From NCBI RefSeq assembly GCF_001613325.1, contig NZ_BDCD01000013.1, positions 1 through 64,000 of the forward strand: a stretch of 64,000 nt of DNA, written 5' to 3'. The translations under genes and the position numbers were made by a program. Every line of letters begins with the position of its first letter. The stretch's first letter is position 1. Under the pieces are notes generated by a model. That model had not been told where the DNA came from. It saw nothing but the letters and a program-made list of their open reading frames with translations, and did no database searches. This stretch comes from Nocardia yamanashiensis NBRC 100130 (GTDB lineage Bacteria > Actinomycetota > Actinomycetes > Mycobacteriales > Mycobacteriaceae). Shown here in pieces: positions 55,501-63,456 of the stretch.

Positions 55501-58500
55501 TCCGTGATCTCGAAGAGGTGCCCCTGGACATACGGCATGGCGTCGAACAAGCGCTACCCGTCACCAAGATGGTTCCCACGGAGGAAGTCCGCTTCACCCA
55601 GCGCAGCGTGAGCCGCGAAACCTCGGATGGAATTCCCATCGAGGAGCTCGCGAACCGCATGGCGGAAACCGGATGGCGAGGCGGTCCAGCACACGCTGTG
55701 CTGTACGAAGACGGACGAGTCGTCAGTCTCGACAACCGTCGTCTGACTGCGGCGCGTATGGCGGGCATCGAGGAAGTACCGATCGCACTGCACTCGCCCT
55801 CGGAGCGATTGGCCGATTGGGCACACGAGTGGGATCAAAGCCGGCGCGAGCGCAACCCGTTACGCGTCGAGATTCGCGAACTTGCTGATGGCACATTGCG
55901 TGTCGGCGGCGAGCATGGCGATGTCGCCTACAGGCCCGGGCGCGTTGCCGAAACATGGGACGAGATAGCACTGTTTCGGGCTGCGGAGCAACGCAGTCTC
56001 TTGCCAGGTGATCTGTTGGGTTCGGAGCATGCGCCCGTATACGCGGCCAAGCCCGCGGACAAGGTCACCGTCGACCTGGCCACCCACGACCGAGAGCAGA
56101 TCGCCGAAGCCGTCCGTCAGGCCAGACCCGACGCCGACCAGATCCTCACCGACCTGCACGACACGCTCAACCAGGTCAACAACGACCTCAACCTCCAACA
56201 CGAACCGCTGAAGACCCTCGGCGAAGATCACCGCGTCAAATCCGCCGAATCACTCGAACGCAAGTACTACACCGACCGCACCGTCGACAAACAAACCCAC
56301 ACCGTCGAAACGGTCGAGAGCTTCCTCGAACGAACCAACGACATCGTCCGCTACTCGATCCAACTCCCCGAAGGCACGCGATACACTCCCGCACTCGAAC
56401 ACACCCTCAACACCCTCCGCGAACGCGGATACGAGATAGTCGACGTCAAAAACTTCTGGCAAGAAAACAACCGCTACATCAACATCAACGCCACTCTCAA
56501 ATCGGCAACAGGCCGCGAATTCGAAGTCCAATTCCCCACCGACGCCGCCTGGCGAGCCAACAAACTCACCCACACCGCATACGAAGTCTTCCGCGTCGAA
56601 CAAGAACCGATCGAACGCCGCGTTCACGCCCTCCTCGACACCCTCCGAATCAACAAGGAACTCGAACTCGGCCAACACATCCCAGAAGGACTCAGCGAAC
56701 GCTGGCCACCCAAAGACACCAGCTTCGCCAAATGGGTCGAGAAAAACCCAGAACTCTGGACCAAATACCACGAATGGCTCACCGAGAACAACCGCGACTT
56801 CAGTTGGGTCACAGAACAATTCGGCCTCGAACAACACGAAATCCTCCCCGGCTACAAACCGGAGACAGTCGAAACAGCGCCAGCAGATACCCAGCCGGGA
56901 AGCCGGGCTGAAACCCCGACGGCCCATACGAACGAGGCGCCTCGCGAACAGACACCGCAACGCGCTCCGGACGAAAAGCTCGCGCCCGGCGCTCATGAAG
57001 AGCAGAGAGCAGTCGTCGTTCAGGACGAGAGTCTCCACGAACAGACTGCACCGGAGAGCAACCCCGAGATTGCTCACCGCGGAGCGGAACCAGTAAATCC
57101 GGTTCATGCGCTCATCGACGAAGCACTTCCGAACCATCCCGAGATCGCAAAGGTTGTGCGCGATCTGGTCGAAGATTCGGCGCATCCGCTCGACCTGACT
57201 CGCGCGCTGTTGGACCCGAGCCGACGTGATTCGACGCTGAAGATACTGGCAGAGCTAGCAGACGGCGAGGCCCTGGGCAATCGTTCACTGGCTGAGTACC
57301 TTGCCGAGAATCCCGGACATGGCTCATTGTTCGAGGAATTGGCACCCGAGGTCAACCACCTACCCGACGGGCAGACGCGGCTGGACGCGCTCGTCGCCGA
57401 GGCCAAAGCCATCGACCCCGCCCGACAGGTCGGAGCACATCCGACCACCGCCGAACGGGCGCAGGTCGCCGAGTACGCCCGTCGCCTGTTCACTGACGTT
57501 CAGCCAGCAGTAAAGGCCGAACTTGCTCGGCTGACCGAAGTTGTCGACGGAGCGCGCACGAGCCTGCGCACCAAGTCCGGCGACGGGATCATCGACAAGG
57601 TCCAGCGAATGGTGGAAGGCGGAGAGAACCGACCACCTCGACCCAACTATCAGGTCGGCGACGTGATCGATGCCGTCGGCGCTCGAATCACCGTCAAAAA
57701 TACGCACGATCTCGCGATACTACTCGAACGAATCCAAGAGCATTTCGGAGTGGGTGAGCACAGTCGGATTCTCGAGATCGAGAATATGTACGCCACCCCC
57801 AAGGGACGTAACCCAGAATATCGGGTAATCCCTTTGGTTGTCCGTATCGATATCGACGGTATCCCACACACATACGAACTCCAGTTGACGACTCAGCGAG
57901 CGTCGATCGCGGCTGATATCAACCACAATACGATCTACAAGCCCTATGTCGAGACAACGCCGGAACAGCTTGCCAAGATCAATAAGATGTTCGCCGAGGC
58001 GGCCGCGCTCGATCAGCGCGAAGCACGTGCCTCCGAACCGCGGCAGTCTCCCGTCGATAAGAGCTTCACACTCGGCAGAGAAAGCGCTGGCCGCGAGGAA
58101 TCGTCAGCAGGCACTCGCCGCGGGGAAACAGGTACTGAAGAGCTGGAACCGCGCCCACGCCAGAAGCAGGCGGAGGACGATGGGCCTCGGCGAGACGAAC
58201 AACAGGGCCGCCGTGACAACGACGAGCAGACGACCGATCCTAGTACCTCACATCCGCCTTTACCCAAATACTTGCAACGGGTCTACGACGGCGGCGTAGA
58301 TATTGCTGGGGGTCGCGCCTACTACGATGGAGATCCGAAATCTCTGGCGTTGGCCAAGGTTGCCAAGCCGGTACAGGGATATTACATGTTGGACATGCAT
58401 GGAAGCAGCCTCAAGGCATATTTCGGAAGAGAGGATTTGTATGCTGCGGAACTCGCGAAGCTGATCCGTGCCGACCCGAACTGGAAGGGCCAACCGGTAT

Positions 58501-58706
58501 GGATGAACGTATGCGAGGCTGGAAAAGGCGATAATCCGCTTGCGCAGCTTGTGGCAAACAACCTGGGCGTAAAGGTCAAGGGCGCGACAACCCTTGTCTG
58601 GGGCCAGGGGGACGGCACTACAGTCGTTTCCTCCGCGTCAAGTCGCAAGGGCTACTTCACCACCCCGCACGACGGTAAGATGTTGCTGTTCAGACCGAAA
58701 AAGTAA
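52548..58706 (+). CDS. Giant type VII polymorphic toxin with two RelA/SpoT-like domains
   Basis: The protein has 2052 residues. Residues 1 to about 130 are WXG100-like (WLNWGAAYPKGDQDQLFAL), followed by hydrophobic, Gly-rich helices to about 345. A Pro/Ala-rich linker runs to about 760. A domain at 770-970 has HEVAE at His855. A ParB-like domain spans about 1008-1120 (VRFTQRSV, SLDNRRLTAARMAG). RelA/SpoT-like domain 1, about 1190-1400, has RVKS, Asp1265-IVR, KN-W and EVQF with Glu1326. Domain 2, about 1640-1820, has RTKS, the DxxGxR motif at Asp1708-Arg1713 and YELQ with Glu1777. A C-terminal domain has His1951 and Cys1989. No clear ribosome binding site is seen. The toxin role is inferred from cassette and domains. 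Confidence 0.8.
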   Translation: MSGLTAAGDFLPGWLMQWLNWGAAYPKGDQDQLFALGDAWKQAASDLKNLEPELRAANNKLSQYYVGDGGAAAVKELATLLGESEYSIPTLVASLESLGADARSAATEIEYTKIQEEIFALLTLWGVLSLMYSAAGSALAPAYLVAARTTLAKFASAAAERIGLIMARNAAKKMAAPLVRNIGVPVAKGLGAINKAPAIIKYPALGAIGAGGGAAIGAGMDAAIQGVQMLEGNRDNGYDLKRTFQTALEWGAGGAVGAPVHGLLSAGLGKLIPSMLEKQVAGKGPAAAKLFGETLAGGLGGLAGGGGMYAAGLGNQYYDKGNWNDVDKKFHYQLALGGLGMGGLGGARHGMTPHDGSSRTAAPESSGAPKSNALGENSRAAAATPEINASHGDRSGQHGSLVEAGAGKSEVGQHIGVDQNGAQHSGASVIGVGQEPKVANAGAAEGGRGGPAATAENTRAADNTGRSADNTGRAASSTDNAQSRDAAQNRPQPAESGARNAAATANAERSPVAAGASEKPVPVRGPESKVTGRESVVQEVAPERTPSETARPGEVTQNHGEPGKTEAARPGAEIHSDAPQITRAPVEPAAPRHTPAAPAHEPVTPARDPATPVQRATEEPAAPPDRNAAEPAAPNRPPADVGTRTPAETPVAPHRPSADAPIPRPERMPEGQPGRTGETPPTRPGSSTPVAERNPNGRADLPENRRQAEPADPTGGVFPVPEPIEAARPNDTQPARPDSSRGGNASDLGSFRGDARPPNEPNLTHPELTREIEENLAAVKPEDAVWDAEGSRFVLEDGTEIHVRVGESDPGTVAKFTRREETEAHGPEGSKQKPAYEVTVSERARTEDVARAVAHEVAEIRLEQDPAILRDPISETPAQMTTHLGGRFAELKVLDAQLDRALQDKTRTDEHTRLRNEIAEVLDELGMRDPATKESQQRLLREHDPELARRIEEETPNPLHQRESLEHQAGPIEEYRPASLEDLGFRDLEEVPLDIRHGVEQALPVTKMVPTEEVRFTQRSVSRETSDGIPIEELANRMAETGWRGGPAHAVLYEDGRVVSLDNRRLTAARMAGIEEVPIALHSPSERLADWAHEWDQSRRERNPLRVEIRELADGTLRVGGEHGDVAYRPGRVAETWDEIALFRAAEQRSLLPGDLLGSEHAPVYAAKPADKVTVDLATHDREQIAEAVRQARPDADQILTDLHDTLNQVNNDLNLQHEPLKTLGEDHRVKSAESLERKYYTDRTVDKQTHTVETVESFLERTNDIVRYSIQLPEGTRYTPALEHTLNTLRERGYEIVDVKNFWQENNRYININATLKSATGREFEVQFPTDAAWRANKLTHTAYEVFRVEQEPIERRVHALLDTLRINKELELGQHIPEGLSERWPPKDTSFAKWVEKNPELWTKYHEWLTENNRDFSWVTEQFGLEQHEILPGYKPETVETAPADTQPGSRAETPTAHTNEAPREQTPQRAPDEKLAPGAHEEQRAVVVQDESLHEQTAPESNPEIAHRGAEPVNPVHALIDEALPNHPEIAKVVRDLVEDSAHPLDLTRALLDPSRRDSTLKILAELADGEALGNRSLAEYLAENPGHGSLFEELAPEVNHLPDGQTRLDALVAEAKAIDPARQVGAHPTTAERAQVAEYARRLFTDVQPAVKAELARLTEVVDGARTSLRTKSGDGIIDKVQRMVEGGENRPPRPNYQVGDVIDAVGARITVKNTHDLAILLERIQEHFGVGEHSRILEIENMYATPKGRNPEYRVIPLVVRIDIDGIPHTYELQLTTQRASIAADINHNTIYKPYVETTPEQLAKINKMFAEAAALDQREARASEPRQSPVDKSFTLGRESAGREESSAGTRRGETGTEELEPRPRQKQAEDDGPRRDEQQGRRDNDEQTTDPSTSHPPLPKYLQRVYDGGVDIAGGRAYYDGDPKSLALAKVAKPVQGYYMLDMHGSSLKAYFGREDLYAAELAKLIRADPNWKGQPVWMNVCEAGKGDNPLAQLVANNLGVKVKGATTLVWGQGDGTTVVSSASSRKGYFTTPHDGKMLLFRPKK

Positions 58707-58720
58707 CCGGAGGTATCGCA

Positions 58721-59368
58721 GTGCACATAGCTAGCCCATTCGACGATAACGACCTGAATGGAGCGTCTCCGTCCTCCCCAGGCCGTTCCGTTGTACAAGA
58801 CACCGACGAACGCGAAAAAGTAGGGCAATTCTTGAACGGCGGCGGAATTGTTATGGGCACCAGCAGTCGCAGTGCCGACGTCGTGGATCCGGGCCGCGGG
58901 CATGTTGTGCCGATGTTCTACATGACAGACGGGGAATGGATATGGCCAGACGCAATTGCCTACTATCTGACCGAACACAATATTCCGATCGAGACCGACT
59001 TTCTCAATTATATCCGTAGCAAGAATTATCTCGCAGCCACCCCTAATGAAAAGCAAATAGAAACTGCACTGGCGGTAATTACGAACGAAAGTCGAGAAGA
59101 GAGCCTACGCGAATGGCGCTCAGACCCAGAGGCTTGCATCGTTCGAACAAAGAAAGGCAATGAATGGTTCGCAGCATTTGCAATCGACGGCCGAAACTAT
59201 GCAAGCCGCCAAGAGTTCATCGAGACTGTGACAACAGCCTTTGACCTATTGAACTCAATGGCCGTAGCTGCCGAATTCGAAACCGGCCCAGTCGGACCGG
59301 GAGAACCGGTCTTCAAACTGCCCACTTGGGAAGAGTACCGCGAGAGTGTTCAAGACAATACTTTCTAA
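58721..59368 (+). CDS. Putative immunity protein of the giant toxin
   Basis: The 215-residue soluble protein starts with GTG at 58721, with GGAGG seven bases upstream, 14 bases after the toxin stop. The segment DGEWIWPDAIAYYLTEH is shared with proteins at 60140 and 61449. Its position directly after the toxin makes it the main immunity candidate. Base composition is lower in GC than the ESX core. No catalytic motif is recognised. Confidence 0.6.
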   Translation: MHIASPFDDNDLNGASPSSPGRSVVQDTDEREKVGQFLNGGGIVMGTSSRSADVVDPGRGHVVPMFYMTDGEWIWPDAIAYYLTEHNIPIETDFLNYIRSKNYLAATPNEKQIETALAVITNESREESLREWRSDPEACIVRTKKGNEWFAAFAIDGRNYASRQEFIETVTTAFDLLNSMAVAAEFETGPVGPGEPVFKLPTWEEYRESVQDNTF

Positions 59369-59775
59369 TCCTGACCTTCTCGCTCTACGCGTTCAGCTTT
59401 CATCTGCCGAACGTGTAGATCATCATCCCAAGATACATCCTCATGCTCCGGCGGATCACCCTCCCAAGAGAAGAACCACTCAATCCAATCTTCATTCGGC
59501 AACTCACTTGCCGATGAATCGTTAACCGCTAGTTGACGGGAGAATTCCTCCGCCTCCTCACGCTCGACGAACTTCCAGCGATCATCGTTATTGAAGTCAG
59601 AAGTGAATGCAAACACCCGGTTAGGATCGTACTGCCATGCCTGAATACCCTGATTCCAGGCAAGAGCATTTGTCGTGCCGAGCTTGGTCACAAAAATTGT
59701 CAACGGCGGGGTCTCGCCAAAATCTCCGACGCAAACTGCACGATACAAGAACACGTCACACTCCCACTCGTTCAT
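59365..59775 (-). CDS. Small acidic protein on the opposite strand
   Basis: The ATG at 59775 gives 136 residues. The protein is acidic and rich in Trp and Phe (WIEWFFSWEGDPPEHED). Codon choice looks natural and AT-richer. Its stop overlaps that of the gene at 58721 by 4 bases. It is unlike its plus-strand neighbours in direction. I cannot name a family; an orphan immunity protein or a transferred gene is possible. Confidence 0.45.
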   Translation of the reverse strand: MNEWECDVFLYRAVCVGDFGETPPLTIFVTKLGTTNALAWNQGIQAWQYDPNRVFAFTSDFNNDDRWKFVEREEAEEFSRQLAVNDSSASELPNEDWIEWFFSWEGDPPEHEDVSWDDDLHVRQMKAERVEREGQD

Positions 59776-60139
59776 GCGCCGTCGACGCAACCATCCGAAC
59801 CAACCCTATCAACGGGCTGACGTGTATCGCCAAGATGGGCTCGTCCCGGCGACCGAACTCACCGACTCGACGGCGAAAACCGCTCAAGGGCAACGGTCTC
59901 CCTCGGGGAGTTCGGAGGATTGGTAATTGACGCCGCTGGACCGGGGATCACCCCCGCTGGTGAGCCTTTCGAGCTTGATCCGGTGCTCGCCGAGAGCGAG
60001 GCCGACCGGTTTGCTGGATGGTCCGATGTCGTCGGTGAGTCGGTCACACCGGGAGAGGAGCTTAACTCCGGCCGATGCTTTCTCGAGGCTGTCATTCTCG
60101 GTGAATCACCTGTGCTCGCAAAGGAAAGATGAGGTCCGA
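59776..60139. other. Gap between immunity genes with one weak ORF
   Basis: This 364-base stretch has no gene I can firmly support. It contains a 70-codon ORF at 59920-60132 and the upstream region of the gene at 60140, whose GAGG ribosome binding site lies at its end. I see no tRNA, terminator or repeat. Confidence 0.4.
59920..60132 (+). CDS. Possible small ORF or immunity-gene remnant
   Basis: A TTG-started ORF of 70 codons ends 7 bases before the gene at 60140. The predicted peptide is acidic (PFELDPVLAESEADRFAGW). GGAGG lies one base before the TTG, which is too close. It may be the decayed end of an immunity gene or a non-coding frame. I recognise no family. Confidence 0.25.
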   Translation: MVIDAAGPGITPAGEPFELDPVLAESEADRFAGWSDVVGESVTPGEELNSGRCFLEAVILGESPVLAKER

Positions 60140-61444
60140 ATGGCCCGACGAGGAGAGCTGGAGGCCCGGATCGCGTCGGCACTGACCGAACTGGCGCCCG
60201 AAGGTGATTGGGCGCGAGTAGAACTGCATGCGGCTGTCACGGTCGATGGGCACCAGCTGCGGCTCACATGCCTCATGAAGGACCGCACCACAGTCACTCC
60301 CGACCCGGATGCTTTGGATCCAGATGTCCTATGGAATCTGGGGCAGGAACTCGCTCAGTTGAGGCAAGTCATGTACTCCGATGACCAGGGCACTTGGTTT
60401 TCTCTCCGACTAGGTCTGAACTCGCGGGGCGGCTATTCGGTCGGATACAACTTTCATTGCGAGCCCGAATGGCGCCCTCCGCTGTCCGCCGATGTCTGGC
60501 TGCGCGACTTCGAGGCGTTTCCCCGTGATGTCTTCCACCTGCCGGCCTGGCTACGCAACCATCTCGAAGCGGCGCAACCGGGTCGGCAGATCGGCAGCGC
60601 CGTTGTCGAGGGCCCCATGGACGTTGCCGACCAGAGCCGACTTCTCGATGTGGTCTGCGCCCTGCTGGTCGACACCCTGCCGCCCGGCTACAGCATGTAC
60701 AGCCTCTATTACAACTCGCTCGGCTACGGCATCGATATCCGCTCCGGCGTGCGCGACATCTTGGGCCGCACAACCGATTGGGCACCGCCCGCAGAACTTC
60801 TCGAATTGATGAACACGCTGCGTGAGGGCATGTACCGGCCGGGCATGGGTACCTGGTTCGGCGCTTATCTTCGGCTCGACTACATGACTCATCTGGATAT
60901 CCAACTCAATTGGCTCGATGAGCCGGAATGGGAAGGTCCGACGGCTCCGCCGCGGTCCGCTTACCAGCAGGAGCTCGAGCGTTTTCCGCGTGATCAGAGC
61001 GCCGTCCCCGCCTGGCTGGCGGAGAAGAGCGCACAGACCGGTCCGGTGCTGCGTTTTGCCAAGCCGTACGACAGCGTGATGACCGTACCCAACTATCTGA
61101 ATGGCCTGGCCCGCTTCGACCTTCGCCCACGCCTTACCGATGAGGAACACGCCGCCGTGCTCTCGTATCTCGAGCAAGCGCCCGTGGTGTCGACCTGGGC
61201 GGGAAGCGAACCCGACCGGCTCGTGCACGATCACCCCGATGCCATTCCCCGACAATTTCGCACCGACGGCACCTGGGTCTGGCCGGAGGACGTCAATTAC
61301 TATGTGCGCGAACACAAACGCGCGCCGCAACGGCAGTTCGTCGAGCACATGAGAACTCTCGGGCATCGGTTCCCGGCCATCGATGCAGCCGCCGCGCAAG
61401 CCGCCGTCGCATTGATCGAACAGTCGGCGGAGCTGAGGGGATGA
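60140..61444 (+). CDS. Putative immunity protein with two YezG-like repeats and a DGxWxWP module
   Basis: The ATG at 60140, with GAGG upstream, gives 434 residues. Two repeats of a YezG-like pattern are visible: GTWFSLRLGLNSRGGYSVGY with DFEAFPRDVFHLPAWL, and GTWFGAYLRLDYMTHLDIQL with ELERFPRDQSAVPAWL. The last 100 residues form the module TDGTWVWPEDVNYYVREH also found in the genes at 58721 and 61449. Fused immunity domains of this kind fit a defence against several toxin variants. Confidence 0.6.
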   Translation: MARRGELEARIASALTELAPEGDWARVELHAAVTVDGHQLRLTCLMKDRTTVTPDPDALDPDVLWNLGQELAQLRQVMYSDDQGTWFSLRLGLNSRGGYSVGYNFHCEPEWRPPLSADVWLRDFEAFPRDVFHLPAWLRNHLEAAQPGRQIGSAVVEGPMDVADQSRLLDVVCALLVDTLPPGYSMYSLYYNSLGYGIDIRSGVRDILGRTTDWAPPAELLELMNTLREGMYRPGMGTWFGAYLRLDYMTHLDIQLNWLDEPEWEGPTAPPRSAYQQELERFPRDQSAVPAWLAEKSAQTGPVLRFAKPYDSVMTVPNYLNGLARFDLRPRLTDEEHAAVLSYLEQAPVVSTWAGSEPDRLVHDHPDAIPRQFRTDGTWVWPEDVNYYVREHKRAPQRQFVEHMRTLGHRFPAIDAAAAQAAVALIEQSAELRG

Positions 61445-61448
61445 ACTG

Positions 61449-61826
61449 GTGAGACCTGTTGGGATCTATCGCGAGATGTACGAAGGTCGGCGCAGTGAGT
61501 TGCCCGCGCTATCGGATGCTGTCGCCGGTTTCGAGATCGCGGACCGCGAGCGGGTGCTCGACTACATGCGAGCAGCGCCCGGAATCTTCGATGTGCTCGA
61601 TGTGGTGACGGATCTGGTCGACAACATCGATCAGATCATGAGCGCTTCGTCGCTGGTCTCGGATGGAACGTGGATCTGGCGGGTCGATTCCATTCACTAC
61701 CTCGGCAAGTACGACCTCGAGATTCCAGCGGACTTCCTGCACCATGTTCGACGAAGCGAGTATTCCCCGCCCGCATCCATCGAGTTCACCTCGGCGGTCA
61801 ACGAGGCGATTGCCCGATACTTCTGA
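61449..61826 (+). CDS. Stand-alone copy of the DGxWxW immunity module
   Basis: The GTG at 61449 lies 4 bases after the previous stop and gives 125 residues. The whole protein resembles the last part of the 434-residue protein upstream (VLDYMRAAP like VLSYLEQAP; SDGTWIWRVDSIHYLGKY like TDGTWVWPEDVNYYVREH). It is probably a tandem duplication of that domain. Confidence 0.6.
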   Translation: MRPVGIYREMYEGRRSELPALSDAVAGFEIADRERVLDYMRAAPGIFDVLDVVTDLVDNIDQIMSASSLVSDGTWIWRVDSIHYLGKYDLEIPADFLHHVRRSEYSPPASIEFTSAVNEAIARYF

Positions 61827-61841
61827 AGACCTGGAGGGCCA

Positions 61842-62402
61842 ATGGTGCCGGAGCGGTACCGCACACCAGAAGAGGTGAAGCGATACCTCACGCCGCTCTT
61901 CCCGGCCGGCACAACATTCAATCTCTATCGGAGCGAGTACGGCTGGGTCTTCCAGCGGATCCCGTTTCAGGCGGGACCGGCACAGCAGGATCGGCGTCGC
62001 CCGCATCCCGGCCAGGTGAGGTTCGTGCTGGACGCCCGGACCGGTGTGGTGACAACGCACCCGAGCTTGCCGCTGCGGACGATCGGGCAGATGTACGACC
62101 AGGCGATCCGGGACGGGCGGCCCGTCCTGGGGAACCAGGTCTATCCGCTCCGGTGGCGGGTGAAAGTCCAACGAATCTCGCAGGACGAGAACATGATCCG
62201 CTACCAGGTGAGCACGGAACCGTTGGCCGCGGACGCGGAGCCGGTTCCGGAACACATCCTGACTATTACGAAATTCCCGTTCGACTACCAAACGGATGCC
62301 CCCGGAGTCGTGACCGAGTCGTGCGCGCGAGCGATTGCCTGGGTAGACATGCGGCGGCGTAGCGGGCAGGGCTGGCCGGAGCGGGGGACACTCGACTACT
62401 AG
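61842..62402 (+). CDS. Hypothetical protein in the immunity array
   Basis: The ATG at 61842 has a strong GGAGGGCCA ribosome binding site. The 186-residue soluble protein has a central segment GQVRFVLDARTGVVTTHPSL and several Trp and Tyr residues. I recognise no family. Tight spacing with its neighbours shows co-transcription with the immunity genes; an immunity or adaptor role is possible. Confidence 0.55.
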   Translation: MVPERYRTPEEVKRYLTPLFPAGTTFNLYRSEYGWVFQRIPFQAGPAQQDRRRPHPGQVRFVLDARTGVVTTHPSLPLRTIGQMYDQAIRDGRPVLGNQVYPLRWRVKVQRISQDENMIRYQVSTEPLAADAEPVPEHILTITKFPFDYQTDAPGVVTESCARAIAWVDMRRRSGQGWPERGTLDY

Positions 62403-62433
62403 AGACCTGAGATCACGTGAGGATTGGCCACGG

Positions 62434-63015
62434 ATGAGACGACTGAAGCCACAAATGCCTCGGATGCGGATGACACTTGGTGGTCGACTGGATCAGGCCC
62501 GGCTCGAACGGTTGCGCGAGGTACTCGGACTCACACGCATGGGCAGGCTGACCGATAGAGAAGATGAGCACTTCGGGTTCAGGGATGTCAGCGCGAATCG
62601 GGATCGCTCGGTAAGTCTCGATCTTTGGCGGGTCGAGGATATCAAGTGGAGTCTTTCGATTTCCGCCGAAGATGACGTTGACTTCAGTGATGAGGAGATC
62701 GCGCACTGGCAGGCGGTTTTCACGGCTGCTGCGCGGGAAGCCGAGCTGGAGATGCTCGGGTTCAAGGTGTTTCCCCCGCCGCATCGCGAGAGCTACCAAA
62801 CGAGGTGGGAGAACGAGAATTGGCTGCGCACCATGTACTGGGACTTGCCTGCGCAGAACCTCAAGGAACTCTGGTGGGTGATCGGTGTCGGTCCATCCGC
62901 ACCCGAGGCGGAGAAGCGGGACAAGCTGGTGGCATTCATGGCCAGTCCGACCTGGAAGCCCGCACCGCCTGAACTGCGGCGGCAGGCCGAAGAATTCGTG
63001 CGCCGCGCCACCTAG
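62434..63015 (+). CDS. Hypothetical protein at the end of the immunity array
   Basis: The 193-residue protein has a basic N-terminus, an acidic middle with EDDVDFSDEEIAHWQ and a Trp-rich end. I recognise no family. It follows the gene at 61842 by 31 bases and is the last plus-strand gene of the array. It is a candidate immunity protein only by position. Confidence 0.5.
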   Translation: MRRLKPQMPRMRMTLGGRLDQARLERLREVLGLTRMGRLTDREDEHFGFRDVSANRDRSVSLDLWRVEDIKWSLSISAEDDVDFSDEEIAHWQAVFTAAAREAELEMLGFKVFPPPHRESYQTRWENENWLRTMYWDLPAQNLKELWWVIGVGPSAPEAEKRDKLVAFMASPTWKPAPPELRRQAEEFVRRAT

Positions 63016-63106
63016 ACCGAGAATGCCTCACCGCACGCCGATTCCCCGCTGCCGGGCGGAAATTCAGCGTCCCACAGGGTGCGGGTAAGCGCACGATGTC
63101 GCGTGC

Positions 63107-63454
63107 TCAGGCGGCGAACTCGCCGACTGCGATACCGGCGGTGAAGGCTTCCCATTCCTCGGGCGTGTAGACGAGGGTTACGCCGGCGGTGTCGCGGAGT
63201 GTGATGGTGCCATCGAGATGCCGATTCAGGGTGGGGACGCCGTCCGGGTGAACGGTGGGACGGCCGAGGGCCAGGTCGAGGAACTTGGGCCAGTTCGGGG
63301 ATGGGATCGCGATGATCGGTTGGCGGGCAGGGTCGTTCGCAGGGTTACGAAGATACTTGCTGTCCCGGACGAGGATGCTGTCTCCGGCGTCGCATACTTC
63401 GACGCAGTGGTCGCTGCCCTGGCTGAAGGAGCTTTTGCGCCAGTAGACCGTCAT
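63107..63454 (-). CDS. DUF397-domain protein
   Basis: The 115-residue protein opens MTVYWRKSSFSQGSDHCVEV and contains VRDSK, the hallmark of the DUF397 family of small actinobacterial proteins. The end repeats the pattern (LRDTAGVTLVYTPEEWEAF), so the domain is partly duplicated. It starts 2 bases after the DUF5753 gene, the usual partner pair (WhiJ/BldB-like regulators). Confidence 0.85.
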   Translation of the reverse strand: MTVYWRKSSFSQGSDHCVEVCDAGDSILVRDSKYLRNPANDPARQPIIAIPSPNWPKFLDLALGRPTVHPDGVPTLNRHLDGTITLRDTAGVTLVYTPEEWEAFTAGIAVGEFAA

Positions 63455-63456
63455 AT

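Noticed and set aside
59675..59926. An 83-codon plus-strand frame opposite the small acidic gene
   Set aside because: It overlaps a better minus-strand gene, lacks a ribosome binding site and has no recognisable features.
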